DNA from: Natrialbaceae archaeon
GTDB lineage: Archaea > Halobacteriota > Halobacteria > Halobacteriales > Natrialbaceae
Assembly (NCBI GenBank): GCA_003559215.1
Contig: PWMF01000221.1
Location: 39,151 to 103,150, forward strand
Length of the DNA: 64,000 bases
Direction of reading: 5' to 3'
The position numbers and the translations under genes are program-made. Under the pieces are notes generated by a model. That model made no database searches. It had not been told where the DNA came from and worked only from the letters and a program-made list of their open reading frames with translations. The first letter of the stretch is position 1. Every line of letters starts with the position of its first letter. Shown here piece by piece: positions 1 through 8,500 of the stretch.

Positions 1-2
1 TC

Positions 3-986
3 GGGATGGGACTGGGCGCGCTCGGCGCGTCGACGATCTCGCTGGCGATGAACGGCAAGGTCGACACGCTGTACGTCGCCAACGGGATGCTCGCCGGGCT
101 CGTCGGCGTCACGGGTCCGACCGATCTCATCACGCCGATGGGGGCGATCGCGATCGGCTTCCTCGCCGGCGCGCAGCTCCCGATCGTCTTCAAGCTCGTC
201 GACGAACGGCTCAAGATCGACGACGTCTGTGCGGTGTTCCCGGTCCACGGGACCGCGGGAATGCTGGGACTGATTATCTACCCGCTGTGGTCGATCGAGG
301 GAACCGCGATCGGCGGCGGCGTCGTCGCCGGCGGAATCCTGTCGATCGAGGCGAGCGCGTTCGCCCCCCAGATCGTCGGCGTCGTCGCGATCACGGTCTG
401 GACCGTGGCCGCGACCGCCGCCGTCTGGGGCGCGTTCAAGGCAGTGGGACAGGCTCGCGTCACGCCCGAACACGAGCGCGACGGGCTCGACGTCACCGAA
501 CACGGCGTCGACACCTACCCCGAGTTCGGCGGCCCCGACGTCGCGACGGACGGCGGAAGCGTCGAGGACAAGCGCGTTCGGACCGACGGCGGTGAGCCAA
601 ACAGCGAGGAGCTCCGTTCCGACGGCGGGAAACCGAACGACGGTGAGATCAAGATGGTCACCGCGATCGTCCGTCCGGATCGTCTCGGCGCGATCAAGCA
701 GTCCCTGGCCGAATCCGGCGCACCGTCGCTGACGGTGACGAACGTCTCGGGGCGTGGCTCCCAGCCCGCCAAGAAGGGCCAGTGGCGCGGCGAGGAGTAC
801 ACCGTCGACCTCCACCAGAAGGTCAAGATCGAGTGCGTCGTCGCCGACATTCCCGCCGAGACCGTCGTCGACGCGATCTGCGAGGGCGCGAACACCGGCG
901 AACCGGGCGACGGGAAGGTCTTCGTCACCCCCGTCGAGCGCGCGGTCCAGATCCGGACCGGAAAGACCGGAACCGACGCGGTCTAA
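3..986 (+). CDS. Ammonium transporter (Amt) C-terminal part fused to a P-II domain; 5' end outside window
   Basis: The frame is open to the left edge, so the N-terminal part of the transporter is missing. Visible residues 1-155 are the last membrane helices of an Amt/Mep channel, including the motif [11 protein letters not shown], whose His is the second of the twin pore histidines of AmtB. A polar linker of about 60 residues with three (T/S)DGG copies follows, then a complete P-II (GlnB/GlnK) domain: the start [18 protein letters not shown], a T-loop with the RGEEYTVD tyrosine, and the KVKIECVV strand. P-II proteins block Amt channels according to 2-oxoglutarate and ATP/ADP. In most archaea glnK is a separate neighbour gene, so a covalent fusion is unusual. 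An oligo-T terminator follows. Confidence 0.93.
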   Translation, partial: GMGLGALGASTISLAMNGKVDTLYVANGMLAGLVGVTGPTDLITPMGAIAIGFLAGAQLPIVFKLVDERLKIDDVCAVFPVHGTAGMLGLIIYPLWSIEGTAIGGGVVAGGILSIEASAFAPQIVGVVAITVWTVAATAAVWGAFKAVGQARVTPEHERDGLDVTEHGVDTYPEFGGPDVATDGGSVEDKRVRTDGGEPNSEELRSDGGKPNDGEIKMVTAIVRPDRLGAIKQSLAESGAPSLTVTNVSGRGSQPAKKGQWRGEEYTVDLHQKVKIECVVADIPAETVVDAICEGANTGEPGDGKVFVTPVERAVQIRTGKTGTDAV

Positions 987-1010
987 TCGGGATCGAAACG
1001 AGCGTCGCAG

Positions 1011-1017
1011 TTTTTTT
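1011..1017 (+). terminator. Oligo-T terminator after the Amt/P-II gene
   Basis: A run of seven T begins 25 bases after the stop codon at 984-986. T-runs are the usual intrinsic stop signal of archaeal RNA polymerase. A perfect hairpin follows at 1034-1049. Confidence 0.6.
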
Positions 1018-1033
1018 CGGTTGACTCGAGTTC

Positions 1034-1049
1034 GAGAGCGTAAGCTCTC
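1034..1049. repeat. Inverted repeat between amt and hemL
   Basis: Perfect 6-base arms GAGAGC / GCTCTC around a GTAA loop, flanked on both sides by CTCGAG. As RNA, GTAA is a GNRA-type tetraloop. It lies after the T-run and about 57 bases before hemL. Confidence 0.5.
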
Positions 1050-1106
1050 TCGAGCCGACGAGCAAACCTCGGTACTACTTTGCCGTCCCGCTCGTAAGGC
1101 TCGCCC

Positions 1107-2453
1107 ATGACCGACGACCACTCTCGCGACCTGTACGACCGGGCGCTGTCGGTGATGCCCGGTGGCGTCAACTCGGCGGTTCGCGCGGCGATCGAGCCCT
1201 ACCCATTCTTCGTCCAGAAGGGCGACGGCGGCCACGTCATCGACGCGGACGGCAACCGCTACATCGACTGGGTGATGGGCCTGGGCCCGCTGCTTCTGGG
1301 TCACGACCTGCCCGAACCCGTTCGCGCGAGCATCCAGCGAAAGGCCAGCGAGGGGCCGATGTACGGCACCCCGACCGAAATCGAGGTCGACCTGGCAGAG
1401 TTCGTCGTTCGCCACGTCCCCAGCGTCGAGAAGATCCGATTCGTCAACTCCGGCACCGAGGCGACGACCTCCGCCGTCCGACTGGCCCGGGGGTATACGG
1501 GTCGGAACAAGATCGTCGTCATGCAGGGTGGGTACCACGGCGCCCAAGAGTCGACGCTGGTCGAGGGCGACGCCGACGACCCCGCCCCCTCCTCTGCGGG
1601 CGTTCCGCAGTCGTTCGCCGAACACACCCTTCCCGTTCCGTTCAACGACGAGGACGCGATCCGCGAGGTCTTCGAGGAGCACGGCGACGACATCGCGGCC
1701 GTCATGACCGAGCCCATTCTCGGCAACTACGGCATCGTCTACCCCGAAGACGGCTACCACGAGTTCCTCCGCGAAATCACCGACGAACACGGCTCGTTGC
1801 TGATCTTCGACGAGGTCATTACTGGCTTCCGCGTCGGCGGTCTCGGCTGCGCCCAGAGCGAGTTCGGCGTCACGCCCGACCTGACCACGTTCGGCAAGAT
1901 CGTCGGTGGCGGCTTTCCTGTCGGCGCGATCGGCGGCCGAGCGGAGATCCTCGAGCACCTGGCTCCCTCGGGCCCGGTGTTCCAGGCCGGCACCTTCTCG
2001 GGCCACCCCGTCACGATGGCCGCGGGCCTCGAGACCCTGCAGTTCGCCGCCGAGAACGACGTCTACGGACATGTCAACGGGCTCGGCGAGCAGCTTCGGA
2101 GCGGGCTGACGGAGATCCTCGCCGATCAGGCGCCGAGTTACACCGTCACCGGTACCGACAGTATGTTCAAGGTGATCTTCACCCGCGACGGACCGGGCGC
2201 GAACTCGCTCGAAGAGCAGTGCTCGAGCGGCTGTCGACAGCGACCGGCCTGCCCGCGCTACGACACCTGTCCGAAGAACGCGACCGACGTGAAAAACGCC
2301 GAGACCGACCGCTGGCGGCGGATATTCTGGGGCCAGATGAAAGAGCAGGGCGTGTTCCTCTCGCAGAACCAGTTCGAGTGCCAGTTCGTCAGCTACGGCC
2401 ACACCGAGGAGGACGTCGAGGAGACCCTCGAAGCGTACAAGGAGGCGCTGTAG
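1107..2453 (+). CDS. hemL: Glutamate-1-semialdehyde 2,1-aminomutase
   Basis: PLP enzyme converting glutamate-1-semialdehyde to 5-aminolevulinate, the C5 entry into tetrapyrroles. It is full length (448 aa). It has the class III aminotransferase signatures: NSGTEAT near residue 115, GGYHG near 141, FDEVITGFR near 234, and the PLP lysine K264 in [14 protein letters not shown]. Unusual is a C-terminal insertion with four cysteines, C372, C376, C382 and C388 (C-x3-C-x5-C-x5-C), absent from the bacterial enzymes I know. A T-rich box at about 1072-1081 sits 30 bases before the ATG, so the mRNA is probably leaderless. hemC-cobA-hemD lie 1.3 kb downstream. Confidence 0.96.
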   Translation: MTDDHSRDLYDRALSVMPGGVNSAVRAAIEPYPFFVQKGDGGHVIDADGNRYIDWVMGLGPLLLGHDLPEPVRASIQRKASEGPMYGTPTEIEVDLAEFVVRHVPSVEKIRFVNSGTEATTSAVRLARGYTGRNKIVVMQGGYHGAQESTLVEGDADDPAPSSAGVPQSFAEHTLPVPFNDEDAIREVFEEHGDDIAAVMTEPILGNYGIVYPEDGYHEFLREITDEHGSLLIFDEVITGFRVGGLGCAQSEFGVTPDLTTFGKIVGGGFPVGAIGGRAEILEHLAPSGPVFQAGTFSGHPVTMAAGLETLQFAAENDVYGHVNGLGEQLRSGLTEILADQAPSYTVTGTDSMFKVIFTRDGPGANSLEEQCSSGCRQRPACPRYDTCPKNATDVKNAETDRWRRIFWGQMKEQGVFLSQNQFECQFVSYGHTEEDVEETLEAYKEAL

Positions 2454-2529
2454 TCGCGACGGTGATGTCGGAGCTTCGGCAGCGGACCGACGGACGAACG
2501 CCGGCCGACTCGAGCGCCGCGAGCGGCTG

Positions 2530-3216
2530 ATGGATCTCGAGTTCGCCCCGAACGCCACCGAACTCGACTGGGCCCGCGTCGCGGAGCGGCTGCTCTATCT
2601 GTTCCCGCCGGTGATCGGCGTCGGGGTCATCGGGGTGCTCCGGGAGGCCGATCTCGGGGTCCCGTTGCTTCAGCGGGGACTGGTCCTGTTCGGTACGTTC
2701 GGGTACACGCTCCTGACGATCGGGTTGGCCGGAGCGCTCCTTCTGGACGCCCGGCGGGTCCGTCGGCAGCCGCTGGCGAGCGGCGAGTGGCGGCCGAACC
2801 CGTGGCTCAACGCGGCCTTCGCGCTGCTGTGGGCGCCGATCGCGGGCGTCGTCTACCTCTTTCGACGCCACCGTCGCTTCGGGACCCCGCCGGGCTGGTC
2901 GGAGTGGTGGATCGTCGTCGCGGTCTCGTTCGGAACGACGGTGATCGGACTTGTCGCGGCGGTCGTCGCCGTCGTCCTCGCGTTTCCGGGGCCGTTACTG
3001 ACCGTGATCGGGCTCTCCGGGGCGATCGCGTTCGGGGCGTTTCCGATCGCGATCCACCAGGATGCGGCCTACGTCTGTACCCGGAGTACTACCTGGCGGC
3101 CGAACCCCGGGCTCTACCTCGGACTCGCCTTCCTGACGCTGTTCGTAGCGCCGTTACAGCCGATCCTCGCCGGCTACTACCTCCTGCGACGTCACCGGAC
3201 CCTCGGAACCCTGTAG
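2530..3216 (+). CDS. Haloarchaeal multi-pass membrane protein with an internal duplication
   Basis: No known function. The 228-aa protein has about five to six hydrophobic segments. Two halves share a motif: WRPNPWLN then a helix ending in YLFRRHRRFGTP (about residues 86-120), and WRPNPGLYLG then a helix ending in YYLLRRHRTLGTL (about 193-228). Each unit is an aromatic-proline turn, one membrane helix and a basic RRHR tail, which suggests a repeated module. The ATG overlaps the stop of a 21-codon reading frame (2465-2530), which may be chance. The gene lies between hemL and a convergent hemoglobin gene. Confidence 0.8.
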   Translation: MDLEFAPNATELDWARVAERLLYLFPPVIGVGVIGVLREADLGVPLLQRGLVLFGTFGYTLLTIGLAGALLLDARRVRRQPLASGEWRPNPWLNAAFALLWAPIAGVVYLFRRHRRFGTPPGWSEWWIVVAVSFGTTVIGLVAAVVAVVLAFPGPLLTVIGLSGAIAFGAFPIAIHQDAAYVCTRSTTWRPNPGLYLGLAFLTLFVAPLQPILAGYYLLRRHRTLGTL

Positions 3217-3222
3217 CCGACG

Positions 3223-3588
3223 TTAGTCCGACGCAGTGACGATCTCCGGCCGATAGCTCGCGACTTCCTCCATGACGGCCCGTCGGTCCTCCTCGTCGAC
3301 GTCGAACGACGCCAGCGTCTCGTCGAGGTGGGTCGCGATGGCGTCGAACTCGGTCGGCGTGATCCCCATCCCCTCGTGGGCCGCCTCCATCTCCGCGCCC
3401 GAGTACTCGACGGGTCCCCCCGTCACGGAGCTGATGAACTGCGTCTGGTGGGCCCGCTGTTTCTGCATGTCGACGTCCTCGAAGTAGTACGCGACTCGCT
3501 CGTCCTCGAGCACTCGATCGTAGAACTCATCGACGACCGACGCGATCGCGTCTCGGCCGCCGAGACGGTCGTAGAGTGTATCTGTCAC
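3223..3588 (-). CDS. Group 1 truncated hemoglobin
   Basis: 121-aa 2/2 globin (TrHbN-like). It opens with the LYDRLGG helix, carries the B10 tyrosine in VDEFYDRV, YYFEDVDM, the HQTQFISSVTGGP stretch, and the proximal F8 histidine in EAAHEGMGI. Such proteins bind O2 or NO and often detoxify NO. The start is GTG at 3588; a TATA-like box at 3611-3620 lies 28 bases upstream, as expected for a leaderless transcript. Its position among heme-synthesis genes fits a heme protein. Confidence 0.93.
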   Translation of the reverse strand: MTDTLYDRLGGRDAIASVVDEFYDRVLEDERVAYYFEDVDMQKQRAHQTQFISSVTGGPVEYSGAEMEAAHEGMGITPTEFDAIATHLDETLASFDVDEEDRRAVMEEVASYRPEIVTASD

Positions 3589-3610
3589 GGAGAGGAGTAG
3601 TTAGCACTCG

Positions 3611-3620
3611 GTAATAAAGT
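3611..3620 (-). promoter_or_regulatory. TATA-like box of the truncated hemoglobin gene
   Basis: Reads ACTTTATTAC on the minus strand, centred 28 bases before the GTG at 3588. This is the normal archaeal spacing for a leaderless start and supports that start codon. Confidence 0.6.
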
Positions 3621-3701
3621 CGGCCCCGAACATGTCGTCGACCCCGCGGCGGGGAACGGATCGATCGGCCTCGGTTCGAAAGCGCGGCCGACAAGCGTGC
3701 G

Positions 3702-3711
3702 CTTTTCATAC
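3702..3711 (+). promoter_or_regulatory. TATA-like box of the hemC-cobA-hemD operon
   Basis: GCTTTTCATA is centred about 26 bases before the ATG at 3733. This supports that start over the in-frame ATG at 3697, which lies upstream of the box. Confidence 0.55.
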
Positions 3712-3732
3712 CTCAGGCGACGAGTACCGCCC

Positions 3733-4854
3733 ATGAGAACGCGCGGGACGCTGCGACTGGCGACGCGGGGGTCGGACCTGGCCCGGCGACAGGCCGCCCT
3801 CGTACAGGAGGCCCTCGAGGAGCGACGGTACGAGGTCGAGCTCGTCACCGTCGAGACGACGGGCGACCAGATACGGGACGAACTGATTCACCGACTGGGG
3901 AAAACGGGGGCGTTCGTCCGCGAACTCGACGAGCGGGTCCTCGAGGGGGAGGTCGACGGCGCGATCCACTCGATGAAGGACATGCCGACCGACCAGCCCG
4001 ACGAACTCGTGACGGCGGCGGTTCCCGAGCGTGGACGGCCGGGCGACGTCCTCGTCACCCCCGACGGGGCGACGCTGGGGGAGCTACCCGACGGGGCGAC
4101 CGTCGGCACCTCGAGTCTCCGCCGTCGCGCACAGCTGCTATCGGAACGACCGGACCTCGAGGTCGAGCCGCTGCGAGGGAACGTCGACACGCGCCTCGAG
4201 AAGCTCCTTGCACCGTCGCTGCAGGCCGAACACCAGGAGCGCAGCGAGTCCGACAAGGAACGCAAGGGAAACGTCGGGGACGAGGACTTCGAGCCCGAGT
4301 ACGATCGAACCGTCGACGAGTGGTTCGACGAGCTCTCCGAGCTCGAGAAGCAGGCGCTGGGTCGGGAGGTCGAGACGGAGTACGATGCGATCGTGCTCGC
4401 CGAGGCCGGCCTCGAGCGCAGCGGTCTCGACCACTCCGTTGACTACCGACAGCTGTCGCCGACGACGTTCGTCCCCGCCCCGGGACAGGGGGCCTTGGCC
4501 GTCACCGCGGTCGACGGCGAGACCGCAGACGATCTCCAGACGCTGCTCGACCATCCCCGGAGTCGCGTCGAGACGACCGCCGAGCGCACCGTGCTCGCGG
4601 AACTGGGCGGGGGCTGTATCGCGCCGATCGGCGTCTATGCCGTCCTCCAGGGCGAGTACGTCCGCACCACGGTCACGGTGTTCGATCGTGACGGCGAGGA
4701 GTCCGTTACAGCGAGCCGGGACCTGCCCGTCGAGCACCACGCCGAGGCGGCCCGCGAGTTCGCCGCCGACCTCGCCGACCGCGGAGCCGCGGAACTGATC
4801 GAAGCCGCCAGCGAGGAGGCCGACCCCGCCTCGGAGGAGCCAGAGGGGAACTGA
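3733..4854 (+). CDS. hemC: Hydroxymethylbilane synthase (porphobilinogen deaminase)
   Basis: Joins four porphobilinogens into hydroxymethylbilane. The ATG at 3733 begins MRTRGTLRLATRGSDLA, the expected N-terminus. Conserved stretches include HSMKDMPT, GTSSLRRRAQL, PLRGNVDTRL and, near the C-terminus, GGGCIAPIG, whose cysteine carries the dipyrromethane cofactor. An insertion of about 58 charged residues (4207-4380) lies between the RGNVDTRLEKL loop and the YDAIVLAEAGL helix and makes the protein longer than bacterial HemC (373 versus about 310 aa). The stop overlaps the cobA start by one base (TGATG), so the genes are translationally coupled. Confidence 0.95.
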   Translation: MRTRGTLRLATRGSDLARRQAALVQEALEERRYEVELVTVETTGDQIRDELIHRLGKTGAFVRELDERVLEGEVDGAIHSMKDMPTDQPDELVTAAVPERGRPGDVLVTPDGATLGELPDGATVGTSSLRRRAQLLSERPDLEVEPLRGNVDTRLEKLLAPSLQAEHQERSESDKERKGNVGDEDFEPEYDRTVDEWFDELSELEKQALGREVETEYDAIVLAEAGLERSGLDHSVDYRQLSPTTFVPAPGQGALAVTAVDGETADDLQTLLDHPRSRVETTAERTVLAELGGGCIAPIGVYAVLQGEYVRTTVTVFDRDGEESVTASRDLPVEHHAEAAREFAADLADRGAAELIEAASEEADPASEEPEGN

Positions 4855-5663
4855 TGAGCGACGCTGCCACAGCGCCGGAGCCCGGCACCGTCTACCTCGT
4901 CGGCAGCGGGCCCGGCGATCCCGAACTGCTGACCGTGAAGGCGAAGCGACTGCTCGAGCGTGCAGACGTCGTCCTCCACGACAGGCTGCCCGGCCCCGAG
5001 ATCCTCGAGGGGCTGTCGGCCGAACGCTGCGAGGACGTCGGCAAGCGAGGCGGCGGCGAACGCACGCCCCAGCCCGAGATCAACGAGCGACTGGTCGAAC
5101 TCGCCCGCGAGGGGAACTCGATCGTCCGTCTGAAGGGCGGCGACTCGTTCGTCTTCGGCCGTGGCGGCGAAGAGGCGGAGTACCTCGCAGATCACGGCGT
5201 TCCGTTCGAGATCGTCCCCGGCGTCACCTCGGCCACCGCCGCCCCCGCCGTCGCCGGGATCCCCGTCACCCACCGCGAGCACACATCCTCGATCTCGATC
5301 GTCACGGGTCACGAAGACCCGACGAAGCCCGAGTCGGCCGTCGACTGGGAGGCCCTGGCCGACGTCGGCGGTACCATCGTCGTCCTGATGGGCGTCAAAC
5401 GACTCCCCGACTACACCGACGCGCTGCTCGAAGCCGGTGCGGCTCCGGAAACGCCGGTCGCGCTCGTCGAGCGCGCCACCTGGTCGAACCAGCAGGTCGC
5501 GACGGGAACCCTCGAGACGATCGTCGACGCCCGCGACGAGGTCGGCATCAATCCGCCCGCGGTGACCGTCATCGGCGAGGTCGCCGCGACCAGGGCGAAC
5601 GTCCTCGAGTTCCTCGCCAACGAAACGGCGAGCGAGGCGACAGCGACGGATGGGGAGGTGTAA
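4854..5663 (+). CDS. cobA: Uroporphyrinogen-III C-methyltransferase (SUMT)
   Basis: SAM-dependent methylation of uroporphyrinogen III at C2 and C7 to precorrin-2, the branch to siroheme, cobalamin and the archaeal siroheme route to heme. The 269-aa protein has the family motifs: GSGPGDPELLTVKA at the N-terminus, DVVLHDRL, VRLKGGDSFVFGRGGEE, the PGVTSATAAPA stretch and VVLMGVKRL. It is the middle gene of hemC-cobA-hemD, overlapping hemC by one base and ending five bases before the hemD start. Confidence 0.95.
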   Translation: MSDAATAPEPGTVYLVGSGPGDPELLTVKAKRLLERADVVLHDRLPGPEILEGLSAERCEDVGKRGGGERTPQPEINERLVELAREGNSIVRLKGGDSFVFGRGGEEAEYLADHGVPFEIVPGVTSATAAPAVAGIPVTHREHTSSISIVTGHEDPTKPESAVDWEALADVGGTIVVLMGVKRLPDYTDALLEAGAAPETPVALVERATWSNQQVATGTLETIVDARDEVGINPPAVTVIGEVAATRANVLEFLANETASEATATDGEV

Positions 5664-5667
5664 CCGA

Positions 5668-6411
5668 ATGCGAGAGCTCTCGGTCGCGGTGTTCCGACCC
5701 GACGACGAGCGCCTCGCGGACGCGGTCGAGCTGATCGACTCGCTCGGCGCGACGCCGGTACCGGACCCGATGCTGTCGATCGAAGCGACCGACGCCACCC
5801 CACGGGAGGACGCCGACTACGTCGTCCTAACGAGTAAGACCGGCGCCGAACTCGTCGCCGACTCGGGCTGGAAGCCCGGCGGCGCGACCGTCTGCGCTAT
5901 TGGCCCGAAGACGGCCGACGCCGTCCGCGAGGCGGGATACGAGGTCGACATCGTCCCCGACGAGTACACCTCGAGCGGCCTGGTCGCAACCCTCTCCGAT
6001 CGGATCGACGGCGCCAGGATCGAGGTCGCTCGCAGCGACCACGGTAGCCCCGTCCTGCTCGACGGGTTCGAGGCCGCCGGCGCGTACGTCCACGAGACAA
6101 TCCTCTACCGGCTCGTTCGACCCGAGGGAAGCGGCGCGTCGGCCGAGCGGGCCGCCGACGGCGAGCTCGACGCGGCCTGCTTCACCTCCTCGCTGACCGT
6201 CGACCACTTCCTCGAGGCTGCCGCAGATCGGGGTCTGCACGAGGAGGCGCTCGCGGGACTCGAGGAGGCCACCGTCGGCGTCATCGGCGAGCCGACCCGG
6301 GAGACGGCCGCCGGACGCGGGATCGACGTCGACGTCGTCGCGAGCGAGGCGACCTTCGACGCCTTAGCCTGCGAGACGGTCGAGGCCGCGGCGCCGACGT
6401 ATCGGGACTGA
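5668..6411 (+). CDS. hemD: Uroporphyrinogen-III synthase
   Basis: Cyclises hydroxymethylbilane with inversion of ring D. The 247-aa protein has the poorly conserved HemD fold; recognisable parts are VAVFRPDDERLADAVELI, YVVLTSKTGAEL, CAIGPKTADAVREAGYEVDIVP and the C-terminal VGVIGEPTRETAAGRGIDVDVV. The ATG at 5668 is preferred over an in-frame ATG at 5650 inside the cobA end, because a GGGAGGTG Shine-Dalgarno sequence at about 5652-5659 precedes 5668. Third gene of the tetrapyrrole operon. Confidence 0.92.
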   Translation: MRELSVAVFRPDDERLADAVELIDSLGATPVPDPMLSIEATDATPREDADYVVLTSKTGAELVADSGWKPGGATVCAIGPKTADAVREAGYEVDIVPDEYTSSGLVATLSDRIDGARIEVARSDHGSPVLLDGFEAAGAYVHETILYRLVRPEGSGASAERAADGELDAACFTSSLTVDHFLEAAADRGLHEEALAGLEEATVGVIGEPTRETAAGRGIDVDVVASEATFDALACETVEAAAPTYRD

Positions 6412-6566
6412 TCGAGACGCGGCCGGCTCCTGTCGAGCGAGTCGAGCGAGGGCGACGGCACGGGCTCGAGGGGGCACTTCGACCCGCCGAAAGGCCGTGA
6501 GAAGGAGTCTCAACTGGCCGTCGCAAGGACGGACCATAATCTCTCCGAGCGACTAGCGCGTGTCGA

Positions 6567-6917
6567 ATGACAGTAGAACGATCTCGCAAACTCGACCTCG
6601 ACCCGCCGGGAACGGTCGGGCTTCGAGTCGCGTTTTTCGTCCTCTGGGGGATCGACATGGTCGCCGCCACGCTCTTCTTTCTCGTTCCCTACGCGACCGA
6701 ACTCAATCCCGTCACCGTGATGTTCTACGAACTGCTCGGCCTCCCGGGCGTCGCCGTCGCCGCGGTCTGCTACGCCGCGATCGTCGTCGCGATCGGACAC
6801 TTCCTCTCGGACCCGGTCGACCGTCGGTTCATCGGCGGGATGGTCGCCGTCTATCTCGTCCTCGTAACGAACAACGTCATCCTGCTTCTCTCGGGGAGCT
6901 CGCCGATCGCCGCCTAA
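6567..6917 (+). CDS. Small haloarchaeal membrane protein (DUF5658-like)
   Basis: 116 aa with three to four hydrophobic helices. The motif LWGIDMVAATLFF followed by ATELNPVTV (an Asp in the first helix and an E-x-NP turn) resembles the DUF5658 family of small integral membrane proteins; function unknown. A box at about 6533-6540 (CATAAT) lies 30 bases before the ATG, so the gene has its own promoter. It stands alone between the heme operon and the RecJ-like gene. Confidence 0.8.
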   Translation: MTVERSRKLDLDPPGTVGLRVAFFVLWGIDMVAATLFFLVPYATELNPVTVMFYELLGLPGVAVAAVCYAAIVVAIGHFLSDPVDRRFIGGMVAVYLVLVTNNVILLLSGSSPIAA

Positions 6918-6977
6918 CGGTTCGGCCGGGACCGGAGCTTTATCCCGTATGCCGACCCACAATCGACCGATGAGCCG

Positions 6978-8483
6978 ATGACCGGACCGGTTCCCGAACT
7001 CGACGACCGAGCGATCGCGTGCGCACGACACCTCCGTGACCGCGATCGGGTGCTGCTCGCCTCACACATCGACGCCGACGGACTAACCAGCGCCGCGATC
7101 GCCGCGCAGGCGCTCGAGCGCGCGGGGATTCCGTTCGAGACCGTCTTCGAGAACCAGCTCGACGAGGCGGCGATCGCCGATATCGCCGCGACCGACTACG
7201 ACACCGTGTTGTTCACGGACTTCGGCAGCGGCCAGCTCGATATCATCGGCGAGCACGAGGACGCGGGCGCTTTCACGCCGGTCATCGCCGACCATCACCA
7301 GCCCGCCGACCGCGAGACCGAGTACCACCTCAACCCGCTACTGTTCGGGATCGACGGCGCCTCGGAGCTATCGGGTGCGGGAGCGAGCTACGTCCTCGCG
7401 CGGGCGCTGGCCGAGATCACGGCGGAAACCGACGACGACAGCGGACCGATCGCAGCGGCGGATGGAGGTTCCGCGACCGCACGCGCCGACAACCGCGACC
7501 TCGCCGCCCTCACAGTGGTCGGCGCCGTCGGGGACATGCAGGCCTCCGGCGGCGAGCTCCACGGCGCGAACGCAGAGATCGTCGCCGAGGGCGTCGAGGC
7601 CGGCGTCGTCGAGACCGGCACGGACCTCGCGCTGTACGGCAAACAGACCCGCCCGTTACCGAAATTGCTCGAGTACGCGACCGACGTCCGCATCCCCGGG
7701 ATCTCGAACGACCAGCGGGGGGCGCTCTCGTTTCTCGACGGGCTCGACCTCGAGTTGCAGTCCGAGGGCGAGTGGCGCTGCTGGGCCGAGCTGACCGGCG
7801 AGGAGAAACAGACCGTCGCCAGCGCGCTCGTCAAGCGGGCCGTCGAGCGGGGCGTCCCCGCGCCGAAGATCGACCAGCTGGTTGGCACCAGCTACGTGCT
7901 CAGCGAGGAGCCGATCGGCACGGAGCTGCGGGACGCCAGCGAGTTCTCGACGCTGCTGAACGCGACCGCCCGGTACGAGCGAGCCGACGTCGGTCTCGGC
8001 GTCTGTCTGGGCGATCGGGAGGGCGCACTCGAACGCGCCCGCAAGCTCCTGCGTAACCACCGCCGAAACCTCTCGGAGGGGATCGACCTCGTCACCGAGG
8101 AAGGCGTCACCCACGAGGAACACGTCCAGTGGTTCCACGCCGAGGATCGCATCCGCGAGACGATCGTCGGCATCGTCGCCGGGATGGCGATGGGCAACGA
8201 CGGCGTCAGCCGATCGAAGCCGATTCTCGCGTTCGCGGAGAAGAGCGCGGACGGAGACGGCGGAGCCGAGACCGAAGTCGAGGAAATCAAGGTCTCGGCC
8301 CGCGGCACCCACAGTCTCGTCCGAAAGGGACTGGACCTCTCGCAGGTGATGGGCGAGGCCTCGCGGGCGGTCGGCGGCGACGGTGGGGGTCACGACGTCG
8401 CCGCCGGCGCCACCGTTCCGGCCGGAGCGGAAGCGGAGTTCGTCGAACAGGCCGACGCGATCGTCGGCGACCAACTCTCCTGA
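6978..8483 (+). CDS. DHH-family RecJ-like single-strand exonuclease
   Basis: 501 aa. Motif I is in LLASHIDADGLTSA (D32 and D34), motif II in VLFTDFGSGQ, motif III in VIADHHQPADRE (the DHH signature), and the C-terminal DHHA1 domain ends in GGGHDVAAGA, which binds the nucleic-acid end. Archaeal RecJ homologues degrade single strands, and some bind GINS at the replication fork. Haloarchaea carry several paralogues and I cannot say which this is. An acidic insertion at about residues 152-172 breaks the first domain. The protein is soluble with no signal peptide. Confidence 0.88.
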   Translation: MTGPVPELDDRAIACARHLRDRDRVLLASHIDADGLTSAAIAAQALERAGIPFETVFENQLDEAAIADIAATDYDTVLFTDFGSGQLDIIGEHEDAGAFTPVIADHHQPADRETEYHLNPLLFGIDGASELSGAGASYVLARALAEITAETDDDSGPIAAADGGSATARADNRDLAALTVVGAVGDMQASGGELHGANAEIVAEGVEAGVVETGTDLALYGKQTRPLPKLLEYATDVRIPGISNDQRGALSFLDGLDLELQSEGEWRCWAELTGEEKQTVASALVKRAVERGVPAPKIDQLVGTSYVLSEEPIGTELRDASEFSTLLNATARYERADVGLGVCLGDREGALERARKLLRNHRRNLSEGIDLVTEEGVTHEEHVQWFHAEDRIRETIVGIVAGMAMGNDGVSRSKPILAFAEKSADGDGGAETEVEEIKVSARGTHSLVRKGLDLSQVMGEASRAVGGDGGGHDVAAGATVPAGAEAEFVEQADAIVGDQLS

Positions 8484-8500
8484 CGGAGGCTGCTCGAGGC

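Noticed and set aside
2465..2530. 21-codon frame ending on the start of the 2530 membrane protein gene
   Set aside because: No TATA-like box at the right distance; a stop overlapping an ATG arises easily in this composition. Kept only as a note.
4635..5798. 387-codon minus-strand frame across hemC, cobA and hemD
   Set aside because: Antisense shadow of three well-identified genes; no recognisable domain.
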